Part shown: one piece after another, positions 22,808 to 33,718 of the stretch
How positions within the stretch are numbered: the stretch's first letter is position 1
Layout of the letters: each line of letters opens with the position of its first letter
Assembly (NCBI GenBank): GCA_905116865.2
Contig: CAJHNH020004724.1
Coordinates: 326,556 to 390,555 of the forward strand
Source: Candidula unifasciata
Taxonomy: Eukaryota > Mollusca > Gastropoda > Stylommatophora > Geomitridae
Reading direction: 5' to 3'
DNA length: 64,000 nt
The notes under the pieces: generated by a model
The model's database searches: none
Told to the model about the DNA's origin: nothing
The model's input: only the letters and a program-made list of their open reading frames with translations
Program-made: the position numbers and the translations under genes

Positions 22808-22905
22808 GTATGTTTACTTTATCGTAATTCTTAAATCATTATTTACTTTAACGTGATTCTTAAATCGTGATTTACTTTAACGTGATTCTTAAATCGTGAT
22901 TTTGT
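22808..22905. repeat. 29-bp tandem repeat, about three copies
   Basis: The unit is built on ttactttaacgtgattctta and aatcgtgat; the first copy is diverged. Confidence 0.85.
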
Positions 22906-22984
22906 GCATGATCTGCTTCTGATCACGATCGCCGATGGTCCCAAATGTCATTTGTTCAATGCCTCACCGAGTCAGATTGTTTCC

Positions 22985-23110
22985 ATAAATTTCTAGGCTT
23001 CCCGGCTTAACCAGCCTACAATGGGTACCGGGTGAAGTCTTTGGAAGTTATGGCAACCGGCGTGACTCTAAATACCAGATACCAAAAACTCTTCAGGGCT
23101 TAGACAAGGG
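22985..23110 (-). repeat. SINE-B fragment
   Basis: Contains the aatgggtaccgggtgaagtc and ctcaaataccag-like body, without a clear tRNA head. Confidence 0.4.
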
Positions 23111-23154
23111 TACCATACATTTTACTTCTGGCTTAAATTTACTTGATTAGTTGA

Positions 23155-23420
23155 GGATTGTCCAGTTGCCATTAACTCTTGCGAGTCCGACTTGTTATTT
23201 CAACATACCGCGATCGAAACCCACTGCTGGCTGCTTGGATTTTTATCTTTATTTCATGGAATGGGGCGCTACAGGTTGACCTAGCCTAAAATGGGTACTA
23301 GGATGTTGTCTTAGGGAAGTAAGGAAGGCTGGCGTAATGCTGACCACGTTACGATTAGTCTGTAAAAATTTGGGTGTTTTTTCCATATGCCTCATAGGTC
23401 TAAAGGTGTGAAAAATGAAC
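23155..23420 (+). repeat. SINE-B variant
   Basis: Plus-strand counterpart of the variant at 15620-15865: cgcgatcgaaacccactgct head, aatgggtacta body and atgctgaccacgttac block, ending toward a cataggtctaaaggtg tail. Confidence 0.55.
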
Positions 23421-23699
23421 TTTACTTTACTATACTAACTCTTTTCCCCCCACCACCCCCTCATCCTTGTTTTTGATGATTAATCCACCTCCCCCCCCCC
23501 CCCCACTCCAACTCCGTCGATCATAATCCTCTGCTAATCATAGTTTTCTTAAATAAGACCCCGACTGAGTACTTGAAGCCTGGGCGTCCAGCTCCAATTA
23601 GCTTGTGCGTCGGTAGTATTGCAGCCCCATCATCTATTGATACAAGTAAACTGTCTAAAACTGCCAATTATTGCCTTTTTTATATCACTTCTTCGCTGA

Positions 23700-23882
23700 A
23701 GGTCGGCTCTGTGGCTAAGTCGATGCGAACGCTATGATTCGTAATGCCGGGATGCCTGGTTCGATCCCAGCTGACAGTGGTATCAAAAAAGCCGACCGTC
23801 CAGGAGGCAATGGCAAACTACTGGACGTAAATTTGCCAAGAGAAAGCACACAACAGCCAGGGGCTGTTAGAGTTGGTTCTTG
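23700..23882 (+). repeat. SINE-A, 3'-truncated
   Basis: Starts GTCGGCTCTGTGGCTAAGTC with a 7-bp insertion (atgattc) relative to other copies, retains the B box (GGTTCGATCCCAG) and breaks off after gttggttct. Confidence 0.75.
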
Positions 23883-23934
23883 TCTGCGATGAAGGCAGGC
23901 GGAAGAGGTGGGGGGGGGGGTTGGAGCCTGAGAA

Positions 23935-24115
23935 CTTACGGCCGCATAGGTTGTGCTGTCGCCACGACTGTGCAGCTGAGGATTTTATTTCCCCCCCCCC
24001 CCACCCCACCCTCCCCCTTCCACCCCAAAAAAATTCCCTAGCCTTACCGCGAAATCAAACCCAAGTCTCCCGCTATAGAGCCCCAGGTTCTAACAATTTA
24101 ACCAGCCGCTCCTCT
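23935..24115 (-). repeat. SINE-D
   Basis: Second copy of the 4890-5035 family. The minus strand has GGCTGGTTAAATTGTTAG (A-box region) and GGGTTTGATTTC (degenerate B box), then the CACGACTGTGCAGCTGAGG-type block on the plus strand. A C12 tract interrupts it. Confidence 0.5.
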
Positions 24116-24589
24116 AATACAAATAAACAAATGATATAACATAGAGAGAGAGAACAGAAGTGTGCTAACCCCAACGTGTGTACAATTTGTAGTTGGCGCT
24201 ACGATCACAAGCCTTTGAGGAAATCAATACTCGCCCTAAAGTGCCGGAGTGCTATCCTACACCAGCACGCCCCCGCGTCTCCAGGAGAGTGAACAAGACA
24301 GGCAGCTGGGGAAAGAGATGAACCATACATCGATCTGCAGCCATGGTGGGTGTCTTCAATGATGCAAGCATTTGGGGGGGGGGGGGGAGGAAGAGGGGTT
24401 ACATTTTCGCTGGTGGGGCTTTAGGGGTAAACCATGTCCTAGGCTCATGGAAAGTGGGTTACAGACTGCTGGTCCATCTGTTAAACTCTTTCATTAACAG
24501 TTATTGTGATTGTGAACACTATCTAACTGTTTTTTTTTTTTTTTTAGTAAGAGTTGAGTTAATTACCTAGCATGAATGCGATTTTTCTT

Positions 24590-24822
24590 AGTTGCGTATC
24601 CTTTACAGGACGTTGCAGAACCAACCCCAGAATTCTTTGTTTATGGCTGTTGTGGTTTTCCTAAGAAAGTTTACGTCCATTAGTTTGCCATTGCTTCTGA
24701 GCGGTCGGCTTCTTGATACCACTGTCTAAACTAACGCAAGGCGCAAGGCCTGCAGCTGGGATCGAACCCGGCACCCTGGCATTACAAAGGCGTTCGTAAC
24801 GCCTAAGCCACTGACGCCGACA
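24590..24822 (-). repeat. SINE-A, nearly full length
   Basis: Tail tagttgcgtatcctttacag at the left and tRNA head at the right; the B box appears as gggatcgaacccgg on the plus strand. A clear TSD was not found. Confidence 0.75.
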
Positions 24823-24829
24823 ATATAAA

Positions 24830-25214
24830 TGCGACAACTGAAACTAATTACTGAAACTGACAAACTTTAGCGATGAAAATAGACAATCTCGTTGTCTTAT
24901 AAACACAAATATCACTCGGTAAATATCAGTCTTCTGTTGTATATCGCATAAACAAACAGACAATGTATTCATTGGCACTCACAGAAAGAAGTAGAAAGAG
25001 GTGTTAATGTCAGTCCTGATGTTGACTTACTCACTGCAACAAGATGCAATGTGATTGATGTTTTACATTTGAAGGAATTCCTGTTGTGTGCCTCTATTTT
25101 AATATAAATGTATCTGACTTTCAATTCTTGGAATGCGAGCATTCAAAATAAGTATACCTTGGACTGCCAGAAAAACTAACAATGATTGCCTGAAAATGGC
25201 TAAGGAAAGTAGAA
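24830..25214. other. Unannotated sequence
   Basis: AT-rich; no gene or repeat recognised. Confidence 0.4.
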
Positions 25215-25460
25215 CTTTATATACAACAATGAGATGAAGATAAACAGAGGTCTTTGGTCATGTGATAAGAAAAGGAGCACTGTAAAATATAGTGACGACC
25301 TGAAAGATCACTGGTAGATGAGAAAGAGGCAGACCAAGTGAAAAGATGGTGGTAAAGACAGTGACATGAAGAAATATCATCAGTGGAATTGATCCAGAAT
25401 TGATACCAGTGTGCCATGATGTTGTTCCGTTGTTTAGAAAAAGTTAACATATAATAATGC
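25215..25460 (+). pseudogene. LINE family L-a-like 3' fragment
   Basis: Decayed coding for a ...RSLVM.R(K/E)...DEKEADQVKRWW-type C-terminus (RQRSLFGHVMRR...GRGRQREKMMDG in intact relatives). Only DNA-level resemblance to the C-terminal region remains. Confidence 0.45.
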
Positions 25461-25503
25461 ATTAAAAACTCAACAACAACAAAAATTCACTGAAATACAA
25501 CTG

Positions 25504-25519
25504 TCTTTCTCTCTTTATC

Positions 25520-25573
<54 letters not shown>
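25504..25573. repeat. (CT)n microsatellite, left of CR1 element
   Basis: It is flanked by a duplicated ~28-bp sequence (ttcactgaaatacaactgtc at about 25483 and 25588). It contains tctttatctctctctctc (25512-25529), which recurs at 31473-31490 directly after the CR1 tail. Confidence 0.9.
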
Positions 25574-25575
<2 letters not shown>

Positions 25576-25776
25576 AATAACAACAAAACTTCACTGAAAT
25601 ACAACTGTCAATTTAACAATGGAAACAAATGTAATTCTCTGGGCCAATCGGGTGCTACGGATGAATCAATCCAACCAATCACTGGTTAGTTGTGAAAAAT
25701 GTCTTGTGACCCAGATGTGCTTGGGACTGTTTGCTACGCGTCAGTGAATGTTTGACACAGGTGTACACCTGCAGTT

Positions 25777-27957
25777 ATGTTCGGCGGGGAGAGCTTGACC
25801 GTTGAAGTAGCAAAAAGGGGGCGTATCGGCTTAAGGCCTGTGGTCAGCAGGAACTATTCGCTCAACAAAGAGAAAGCCTTACGGGACAAACTTAAAAAAT
25901 GTCTGAATGACCCAGGGCTCCTTATTAAACATTCAAGTGACGGAAAATGTGTTAGCATCTGCTTCAATAATACCATTCAATATGAATCCTTTAGATCTTG
26001 CCTCCTGAAATGCTACCAAACCGATAATATTGAACACAGGACAGACAGACAGGGTGCGCACGTAGAGGCGAAAATATCTTTGCCATCATACACGATTCAC
26101 TTGTACCACACCAAAAATAAACTGCTGGTCCAAGGTAATGCACATGCTTTGGAGACATGGATGGGGAAGGAGTTTATTGAGCTTCAGATGACAGCTCAGT
26201 CCTTGATACACAAGGAGTTTCTCAATTCACCACAGAATCTCAACGTACCTACCTTAACTCAAACCATCACTCCTGCTCAGCCAACATTTCTAACGATAAC
26301 CAGTACATCAGCCGTCAGTCCTCAGATAGTAGAGGCCATTACATATACTAGTCAGAACATGGGCTCAGTAGCTACAGGACGACCAGTTCTGCTAGCTATT
26401 GAGTACCCATTGGAATGTTTGCAAGACATGGAACAGCGTCAAGATTCTGAACCCACGGAACCGTTAAATTCACCCATAGACCTAGCGGATACACCGTCTA
26501 ACAGGCATCCCACATGCGACTGCCAGCATCGCACTCAAGTGTTAGCCACTAGCTTAACAACACTTATTGATACTCTCTCCAGTCAGCTACATAAGGACTA
26601 CGACACACTCAGGGCAGAAATCCAGCTTTTGAGAGAGGAAAACAAAACATTAAAAATTATTATTGAAAGTAAGCAGCGTGTGCCAGGAGTTGACATAGTG
26701 ACACAAACTGAAGTTCCCCAAACATTACAAACTTCCTCCAGTCAGCAACAGGAAGCCAAACAACCACCGAATCAACAGGAGCGGGTTGAACAAGCTCAAC
26801 ATCGCGCCTATCCAATTGACGTGAAGATAACCAATCGATTTGATGCGCTGCTGGAGCAGTCAGTCGACAGTAGACCTCCGGCTAAAACACCACTATTATG
26901 CACTCCACGCCTACAAGCCACATCGGAGGAGGTGCATAAAGATGTACAAACCGAACGACAACAATGGCAGATGCAGAGGGCAAGGCGCTCTGGCTACCAA
27001 TTTACACAAGTAATACGGCCAGACTCCACCCACCTTATTATTGGCGACTCACTGCTAAAAGGTCTGTATAGTGATCTAATGTCTACATCTGACAAGGACT
27101 TAGTTTCTGTTGTTCCATTGCCCGGTGCAGGGGTGGACAGGCTTGCAGACAAAATAAAGAGACTGGACACTAACATCAACATCAAGAAAGTGACAGTTCA
27201 CATAGGGATAAATGACACAATGAACAATATCTACATCACCGACTTCCAGCTGCGGGTGCTGCTGGATTCATTGTGTCGTACATATCCTTCATCTACCAAA
27301 GTTTTCTCTTCTATTTTGACCCCGATGTTTGGCCATCAGCGTCGACTGGCTGACAGAAACAATAAGGTGCTAGAGATCTTCTGTAAACAAAATAATTTAA
27401 CTTTTATCAACCACACACCATTTTTTACGGCACAGTCTGGCGCCCCGAAGAAGCTCCTATATAAGGACCAGATCCACACTTCTACACTAGGGACGAGCAT
27501 CCTGGCCAAGAAATTAAAATATCCAGCCAGGACACAGCTTGTACACAACACAGAAGTGCCAATAGCACCTGTTTCTGCTCCATCTGTTTATCAGCCCAAA
27601 AGATACAAACCAAGCACTATGAATACTAGCACCCCATTACAGGACGCTCGATCCTCCAGCACCCCTGGAGTATCCACGCCATCACGTAGAAATCAACCAC
27701 ACCCTCACACACCCACCTTTGTACAGGAGAGTAGCAACTATGATTATTCCTTTCCTCCACTTCCAAGTAGGGAAAAGTCCGTCAACAGGACTGATGGGCT
27801 GGGGATTGCGGCTAGAAACAACAGCGTACCCGACCGACAATATCCTTTGAATTGGAACCGAGATTTGTACCATCTCATGCGCTTCGATCCTGAAATTCTG
27901 CGACATGCATTTATGATGTCAGCACATTGCAGACCAGCCAGATACAACGCTTGCTAA
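25777..27957 (+). CDS. CR1-type ORF1 protein with SGNH/GDSL esterase domain (726 aa)
   Basis: An uninterrupted ATG-to-TAA frame. Residues ~1-130 form a domain that contains TIHLYHTKNKLLVQGNAHAL. Residues ~250-300 look like a coiled coil with leucine heptads (LTTLIDTLSSQLHK, LREENKTLKIIIE), which may drive trimerisation as in other LINE ORF1 proteins. Residues ~415-590 are an SGNH hydrolase: GDS with Ser425 (HLIIGDSLLKG), HIGINDT with Asn479, and DQIH with Asp564 and His567, giving a complete catalytic triad. The C-terminal ~130 residues are Pro/Ser/Thr-rich and disordered-looking. ORF1 proteins coat the element RNA; the esterase role is unproven. No zinc knuckle or PHD finger was seen. Confidence 0.85.
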   Translation: MFGGESLTVEVAKRGRIGLRPVVSRNYSLNKEKALRDKLKKCLNDPGLLIKHSSDGKCVSICFNNTIQYESFRSCLLKCYQTDNIEHRTDRQGAHVEAKISLPSYTIHLYHTKNKLLVQGNAHALETWMGKEFIELQMTAQSLIHKEFLNSPQNLNVPTLTQTITPAQPTFLTITSTSAVSPQIVEAITYTSQNMGSVATGRPVLLAIEYPLECLQDMEQRQDSEPTEPLNSPIDLADTPSNRHPTCDCQHRTQVLATSLTTLIDTLSSQLHKDYDTLRAEIQLLREENKTLKIIIESKQRVPGVDIVTQTEVPQTLQTSSSQQQEAKQPPNQQERVEQAQHRAYPIDVKITNRFDALLEQSVDSRPPAKTPLLCTPRLQATSEEVHKDVQTERQQWQMQRARRSGYQFTQVIRPDSTHLIIGDSLLKGLYSDLMSTSDKDLVSVVPLPGAGVDRLADKIKRLDTNINIKKVTVHIGINDTMNNIYITDFQLRVLLDSLCRTYPSSTKVFSSILTPMFGHQRRLADRNNKVLEIFCKQNNLTFINHTPFFTAQSGAPKKLLYKDQIHTSTLGTSILAKKLKYPARTQLVHNTEVPIAPVSAPSVYQPKRYKPSTMNTSTPLQDARSSSTPGVSTPSRRNQPHPHTPTFVQESSNYDYSFPPLPSREKSVNRTDGLGIAARNNSVPDRQYPLNWNRDLYHLMRFDPEILRHAFMMSAHCRPARYNAC

Positions 27958-28390
27958 AAACAAAAAACAAAAAAAAAAAAACAAAAAAACAGCTTACCCT
28001 ATATCAGTCGGACAAGTTTTTTTAAAGCGCTTATTTTATTATTACTGTGTTGCCCACTCGATCAGCAGTGGGTTACATAGCCATACTTATAAACAGTCAT
28101 TTGTCTATCAAACTACACTTATTTTTGTATATTTTTTGAGCTAGTTATAATACTGCTTAAATCTGCTAAACTGTAAGTTAGGTGGTGGTGTATATGAGTT
28201 AAAACATTGTATTCATTTTGTCTGCACTATCTCCATTTTAACTGTTTTACTTTTTTTTTCCTCGTTCAATACTATATTATTGTTGTAAATTTGTTTTTAC
28301 TCTTGTATTGCCTGAATAATATTTTTTGTGTAACTTGGTATTTACTGGTGCTGGCATAGCTTATATTCTATTGCCACACTGCAGTTTATA

Positions 28391-31213
28391 ATGTCTGACA
28401 CACATGAGCACTGGCTTAGTAAAACTGGGCTTAGAATAGGTCATCTGAATATTTGCCATCTTCTGGGAAAACTGCCCGAACTGTCCCTTATTCTTAGTCA
28501 AAATTTTCAGATGTTCGGTCTTAGTGAGAGTAGATTAAATGACAACATTACAGATGATGATATACATGTTAATGGTTTTAGTGTTATTAGAAGAGACCCA
28601 CATAAGAAACAAGAAACGGGTATAGCGGTCTACGTCAGTAATTCCCTTAATGTCCAACGTAGACTAGACTTAGAGACTAGTGATGTAGAATGCCTATTTT
28701 TAGAAGTTAAGCTACAAAACCACAAACCCATCGTAGTTGGTTATCTCTACCGCAATCCTAGCGCTGATAATATATGGTATGACAACTTTACCAATATGAT
28801 GGATATGGTGTTCAACAATGCAGGGGAAATTATACTTCTTGGGGACTTCAATATAAATGCCCTAAAATCCAACAAGACGTGGGAAGACATAATTACCTCA
28901 TTTAATCTCAAACAATTAGTCAAACAAGCTACTAGAATAACTAAATCGTCGTCAACCCTTATAGACCATATTTATGCAACATGTCCTGACAACATTATAG
29001 AATGCAAGGTACCCACTACAGCACTGAGTGACCATTACCCCGTAATTTGTGTGTGGAATAAAAAAGGCGTAAAAACTGTTAAACAAAAGCATGTAAGTAT
29101 TAAATTTAGAAGCTATAAAAATTTTAACCAAGATGCATTCCAACTAGACTTGTTCAATTCACCTCTTGACCACGTTTATCAGCTCTCTGATTCAGATGAC
29201 GCTCTTGAATATTGGCTGAAAACCTTCTCTAGTGTATTTGATAAGCATGTGCCAGTTAAGGCGGTCCGTGTAAAACATCAAACTAAATCCCCTTGGATCA
29301 CGCAGGAGGTAGTTGCAATCATGAGAGAGCGAGATAGGGCGCATAAAAAGAAGGATATAATCACATACCGAAATCTGCGAAACAAAGTCCAGTATACCAT
29401 TCGTAAGGAAAAAAAGAACTTTTTTAAACAGCTAATAGTAGATAAAAGAAACAGCAAAAACATATGGAAGGCAATCAATACATTGACAAACAAAAGTACT
29501 TCCACGCGTTTGCTGACATCTAATATAACATCGAATGATTTCAGTAATTTCTTCGAAGCCAATATAGAAAATGTAAAAGCCACAATGCCAAACTGTCCAT
29601 GTGATTTATCACTGCTATCAGCATTTTGTGAAAATAAATGCCCTGAAGACATTCCTTCTGACATTCCTCTCATGACAGTTGCGGAAGTTTTTATACATTT
29701 CAACAGTCTCAGAAACAATAATACGTCCGGTTTAGACGGAATCAGCAATAGGATCCTTCGTAGTGCTGCCCCAGTTATTTGTGAGTCGATGACCTTTATT
29801 TACAACCAATGTCTTGTCAAAGGTTACTTCCCATCTGCATTTAAGATTGCCAAAGTGTATCCACATCTAAAATCTGGTTCATTAGATAGTAGTATTCCAG
29901 GTAACTATAGACCAATCTCCCTGTTATCATCACTATCGAAACCACTAGAGAAACATATTCATAATGTAACTTTTCAGCACCTAGATCACAACAAACTTCT
30001 AGTGGATAACCAATCAGGTTTTCGACCAAACTATTCTTGCCATACTGCTTTAACTAACATGATTGAAAAATGGCACCATAATGTTAATGATGAGAAAATA
30101 TGTGGCGGAGTGTTTATAGACTTTAAGAAAGCTTTTGATATGATAGACCATAACATTCTTATAAAAAAATTAGAAACAATGAAATTTAACCCTAGACTAT
30201 TACAGTTAATAAAATCCTTTTTGTTAAATAGAAAACAAATAATCTGTTACAATAAATCACTATCGCAAGCCACTGAATTAAATACTGGGGTACCTCAAGG
30301 CTCGATTCTCGGTCCTCTGTTATTCAATATCTACATAAATGACCTTCCTTTATGTCTGTCGTCGTCCTGCGATTTATTCGCAGACGACTGTACCATCTAT
30401 GCAAATGCTCAAACATGTAATTTACTAGAGTCCTCATTACAACAAGAATTAAATAATGTAGTCCAATGGAGCAGTGCAAACCGTATGCAAATAAACATTA
30501 ATAAAACCAAATCTATGCTCATAACGACCAGGCAAAAACTATACAGTTTAAATTCTCAGAGAACGCTTCAACTCTACATTGGGGGCACTCAAGTAGAAAA
30601 TGTAACTGAGCACAAGACACTGGGGTTGGTAATTGATGCAAATCTAACATTCAACTAACACGTACAAGCACTTGTGAAACAAACAGCTAAAAAGGTTTAC
30701 CAGCTTGCAAAAATTAAAAACTTTCTTGATGAACACACAAGAAAGATATTCTATATTTCTCACATCCAGACACATGTAGACTATTGCTCTACAATATGGG
30801 ATGGCTGTTCCAGCTCTGTTATCAAGCGACTCACATCACTGCAAAAGCGCGCCATTCGCTTAATTAGTAACAATCATGGAACACTGAGCTCCGAAACATA
30901 TAAAGGTCTTAGACTACTACCGCTTCGTGAACGTTTACTTTTCAATAAGGCAAAATATACTTACAGAATATTATCTCAAAAGGCTCCATGTTACTTATGG
31001 CCGTTGTTCAAATATAATGAACGCCATAGTAAGCGTCTAAACATATTACACATCCCTAAACCTAGGATAGACCTTTATAAAACAAGTCTGTCATATTCCG
31101 CAGCTCAATTGTGGAACTATCTACCACAGCAAATCAAAAGTACCACTAGTCCATATACATACAATCGGAAACTGTTCGAATATTATCTGAGCACCGATTA
31201 TATGCCCCCATAG
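28391..31213 (+). pseudogene. CR1-type ORF2: endonuclease + reverse transcriptase, single nonsense codon
   Basis: ATG at 28391. One frame runs 940 codons to TAG at 31211-31213, with a single TAA at 30656-30658 after residue 755. Endonuclease motifs: IGHLNICHL, GLSESRLN, ILLGDFNINA, LIDHIYAT and LSDHYPV. RT motifs: GNYRPISLLSSLSK, NQSGFRPNYSC, GGVFIDFKKAFDMIDHN, NTGVPQGSILGPLLFN, and the catalytic LFADDCTIY (FADD at residues 663-666). Sequence after the stop continues in frame as HVQALVKQTAKKVYQL to the C-terminal AQLWNYLP motif. The stop falls after the catalytic core. One point change could account for it (for example a glutamine CAA codon), which marks a young copy. A sequencing error is also possible. 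Confidence 0.9.
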
Positions 31214-31475
31214 AAGATAAAACATATGTGAAAAATAGCGCTCATCTTTCTTAGATTTGTTACAACTAATACGTTTTACTGTAGTTAGAAATGTGCACAT
31301 TCTAGTGCTTGTATTGATTATTTTGATGCTATTGCTAACTTTTAATATTACTTGATGTGTGAATGAAATGATGTAAGAATGGAGGGAAACCTCGAAGGGC
31401 AGAATGTTAGACGGGCCTGCGTGCCCAATTCTTAACCCTTTAAAAATAAAGTTTGTTCGTTCGTTCGTTCGTTCT

Positions 31476-31476
<1 letters not shown>

Positions 31477-31536
<60 letters not shown>

Positions 31537-31555
31537 TCTCTCTCTCTCTTTCTGT
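31477..31555. repeat. (CT)n microsatellite, right of CR1 element
   Basis: Starts directly after the GTTC tail of the CR1 element. Confidence 0.95.
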
Positions 31556-31970
31556 ATTTATGTGATATTTCTTCACATTTTATGCTTCGCTATATGTTGA
31601 TGTCACTATGTAGTAATGCACATGACGTGATACGGCGAAACGTGTATGCCTGGCAATAAATTGAGCAATGCCTTGTTTGGGTCCGCATTATTTAAAATCA
31701 ATTCTGTCTTTCAAAAACATCGATCGCCTCTAGCAGTATGACGATAGAGATGATGGCCATGACTTAAGCGTTCATGTGGCAGGAACCACAGGCACTTTCC
31801 CACGCGTGTTTGTCTAGTGATTCTATTAGCATGATCTGGCGGGATGAGGCAGGCTCTATACGCAGACAGGGGATTGCCAAACGTCACTGTGTTTATCATT
31901 ATCCCAGAGCACGTGAGTTTTGTTGGCGGTCCAGTTCATGTTTCGCGGGCTATTTACTTACTGCCCGACC
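31556..31970. other. Unannotated intronic sequence
   Basis: No gene or known repeat seen. Confidence 0.4.
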
Positions 31971-32164
31971 TCAGAGGGGTGTCACGTTGCCTCCAGTTAC
32001 ATCAGCGCCGATGTTGCGTGTTATACACTACACGAATACACAGCTTGCAACGACCTTAGAACATCTAGAACTGACCCTAACCCAAACCCCTATACCAGCA
32101 GCCTGAGCCTAGGTCACACGAGAGACTCCTTTGAAGAAGGCAATGCAACGTGACACCCCTCTGA
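31971..32164. repeat. Possible MITE with perfect 20-bp inverted ends
   Basis: TCAGAGGGGTGTCACGTTGC at 31971-31990 is perfectly inverted at 32145-32164. The enclosed 154 bp includes the short repeat shared with 22000-22100. No TSD is apparent outside the arms. Confidence 0.45.
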
Positions 32165-32594
32165 TCTAGATCAGACTAAAAAATGTGTGTAGATGGGCCG
32201 GTACAAGTGAACAGGTCCTTGCTGGCAATAGAAGATCTGATAGATGTCATGCCTTAGTTGCAAATAGCAGGCCCTTGGATAACGCCGACATTAGATCAAT
32301 ATGACAGACGGTGAGAGGATTCTGGGAGCAGCGTGTAACATCACCGCTATGAATGTGAGCATTAGGACTACAAGATAGCACAGCGAGGCATGAGAGGAAT
32401 ATCGGACTTACACGAGCACCGTACTGGCACTTTTAACCGCGGGACGTTGATGTATTTGTTGAAGAGGGTGGAGGAGAGTGGGGAGAGGGGGGGGGGGATC
32501 TGAGCATCTATAGACGTGTCCAGATTTATGTGAAAGTAACCAAGCTCATAATTAATAACTGATTTGCTCTCTTTGTCTCCCCTTGCTCTCTGGT

Positions 32595-32598
<4 letters not shown>
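32165..32598. other. Unannotated intronic sequence
   Basis: No coding or repeat match noticed, apart from a G-rich tract near 32490. Confidence 0.4.

Positions 32599-32668
<70 letters not shown>
32599..32668. repeat. (CT)n microsatellite
   Basis: About 70 bp of CT followed by CA repeats. Confidence 0.95.
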
Positions 32669-32669
<1 letters not shown>

Positions 32670-33157
32670 GCACACACACATTCATAAACACACATCCACT
32701 TTGTGTGTCATTTACTCTCTCTCTACACCTTCCCCCTCTCCCCCCTCCTTTCCATGTCACCCCATACACGTAGCCACACACACGCACTCTCACTTTCCTA
32801 TCACTCCACCCTCATGCCGCCCTTTAGAATAATACCACTTAATCAGCCCCTCTTCCTCAGAGAACCTAATAAAGGCGAGAGCTGACCATTAGCTGACCGT
32901 GCGGCCGGACTGACAATTCTGTGGCCGGCCGACCAACACTCATTGCCAGTTTGTCCCTAGAGTGTACACCAAACACTTTGATGAAGCTCTTCTCGTCTAT
33001 ATCCTTCCGGCTCGGTGACTAACCATTGTTGAATGTCGGGATATTAGAGAACTGTATTTCCGTGTGGATTCCTTAGCCTTATTTGCAGAGGGAGAAGATG
33101 GACAGACTGCTATTTAACAAGCATGTTATTTAAAGGCGAATAAGTGAAGATATGAAT

Positions 33158-33489
33158 TCTTCTTCTTCTTTTTCTTCTTCTTCTTCTTTTTTTCTTCTTC
33201 TTTTTTTCTTTTTCTTCTTCTTCTTCTTCTTCTTCTTCTTCTTCTTCTTCTTCTTCTTCTTCTTCTTCTTCTTCTTCTTCTTCTTCTTCTTCTTCTTCTT
33301 CTTCTTCTTCTTCTTCTTCTTCTTCTTCTTCTTCTTCTTCTTCTTCTTCTTCTATTATATTTTTCTTCTTCTTCTTCTTCTTCTTCTTCTTCTTCTTCTT
33401 CTTCTTCTTCTTCTTCTTCTTCTTCTTCTTCTTCTTCTTCTTCTTCTTCTTCTTCTTCTTCTTCTTCTTCTTCTTCTTCTTCTTTTTTC
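33158..33489. repeat. (TTC)n microsatellite
   Basis: About 330 bp of TTC, with one interruption (attatattt) near 33353-33363. It ends about 230 bp upstream of the last TARP exon. Confidence 0.98.
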
Positions 33490-33718
33490 TTCTGCCTACC
33501 CCTGTTCACGAGATGGAACCGTTGAACCAACATCGGGAACTTAACAACATTCAGTAAATCTGTATCATCGTCACCTCTACTTTTGTCATCATGCATGGTG
33601 GGGAAGAACAACTTTTGATGGGTATCACCGGCCATTGATATTCTTTGTGGATGTATAATTCTCTGTTCATGTTGTGAGACATGTAATAATAACATCTTCA
33701 TTTCTTGTGTTTTCACAG

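Larger units (their letters stand above)
25574..31472 (+). mobile_element. Nearly intact CR1-type non-LTR retrotransposon
   Basis: About 5.9 kb with two ORFs separated by a 433-bp spacer and a ~260-bp 3' UTR. The UTR ends with AATAAA and a GTTC/TTCG short tandem tail (tttgttcgttcgttcgttcg). ORF1 has an SGNH-esterase domain, a hallmark of CR1-like ORF1 proteins; ORF2 has endonuclease plus reverse transcriptase. The 5' boundary is not certain. An 18-bp direct repeat in the flanking CT tracts (25512-25529 and 31473-31490) may be a TSD, but low complexity makes this weak. It lies in the sense orientation inside the TARP intron. Only one disabling mutation was found. Confidence 0.85.
15037..33718 (+). 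other. Intron of the TARP gene (18.7 kb)
   Basis: GT at 15037 and AG at 33717-33718; the phases of the flanking exons match (one base carried over, giving codon GGT). The intron contains the right minisatellite array, many SINEs, LINE fragments, a 450-bp TTC tract and a 5.9-kb CR1 element in the sense orientation. The splice assignment is inferred from homology and consensus sites. Confidence 0.8.
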
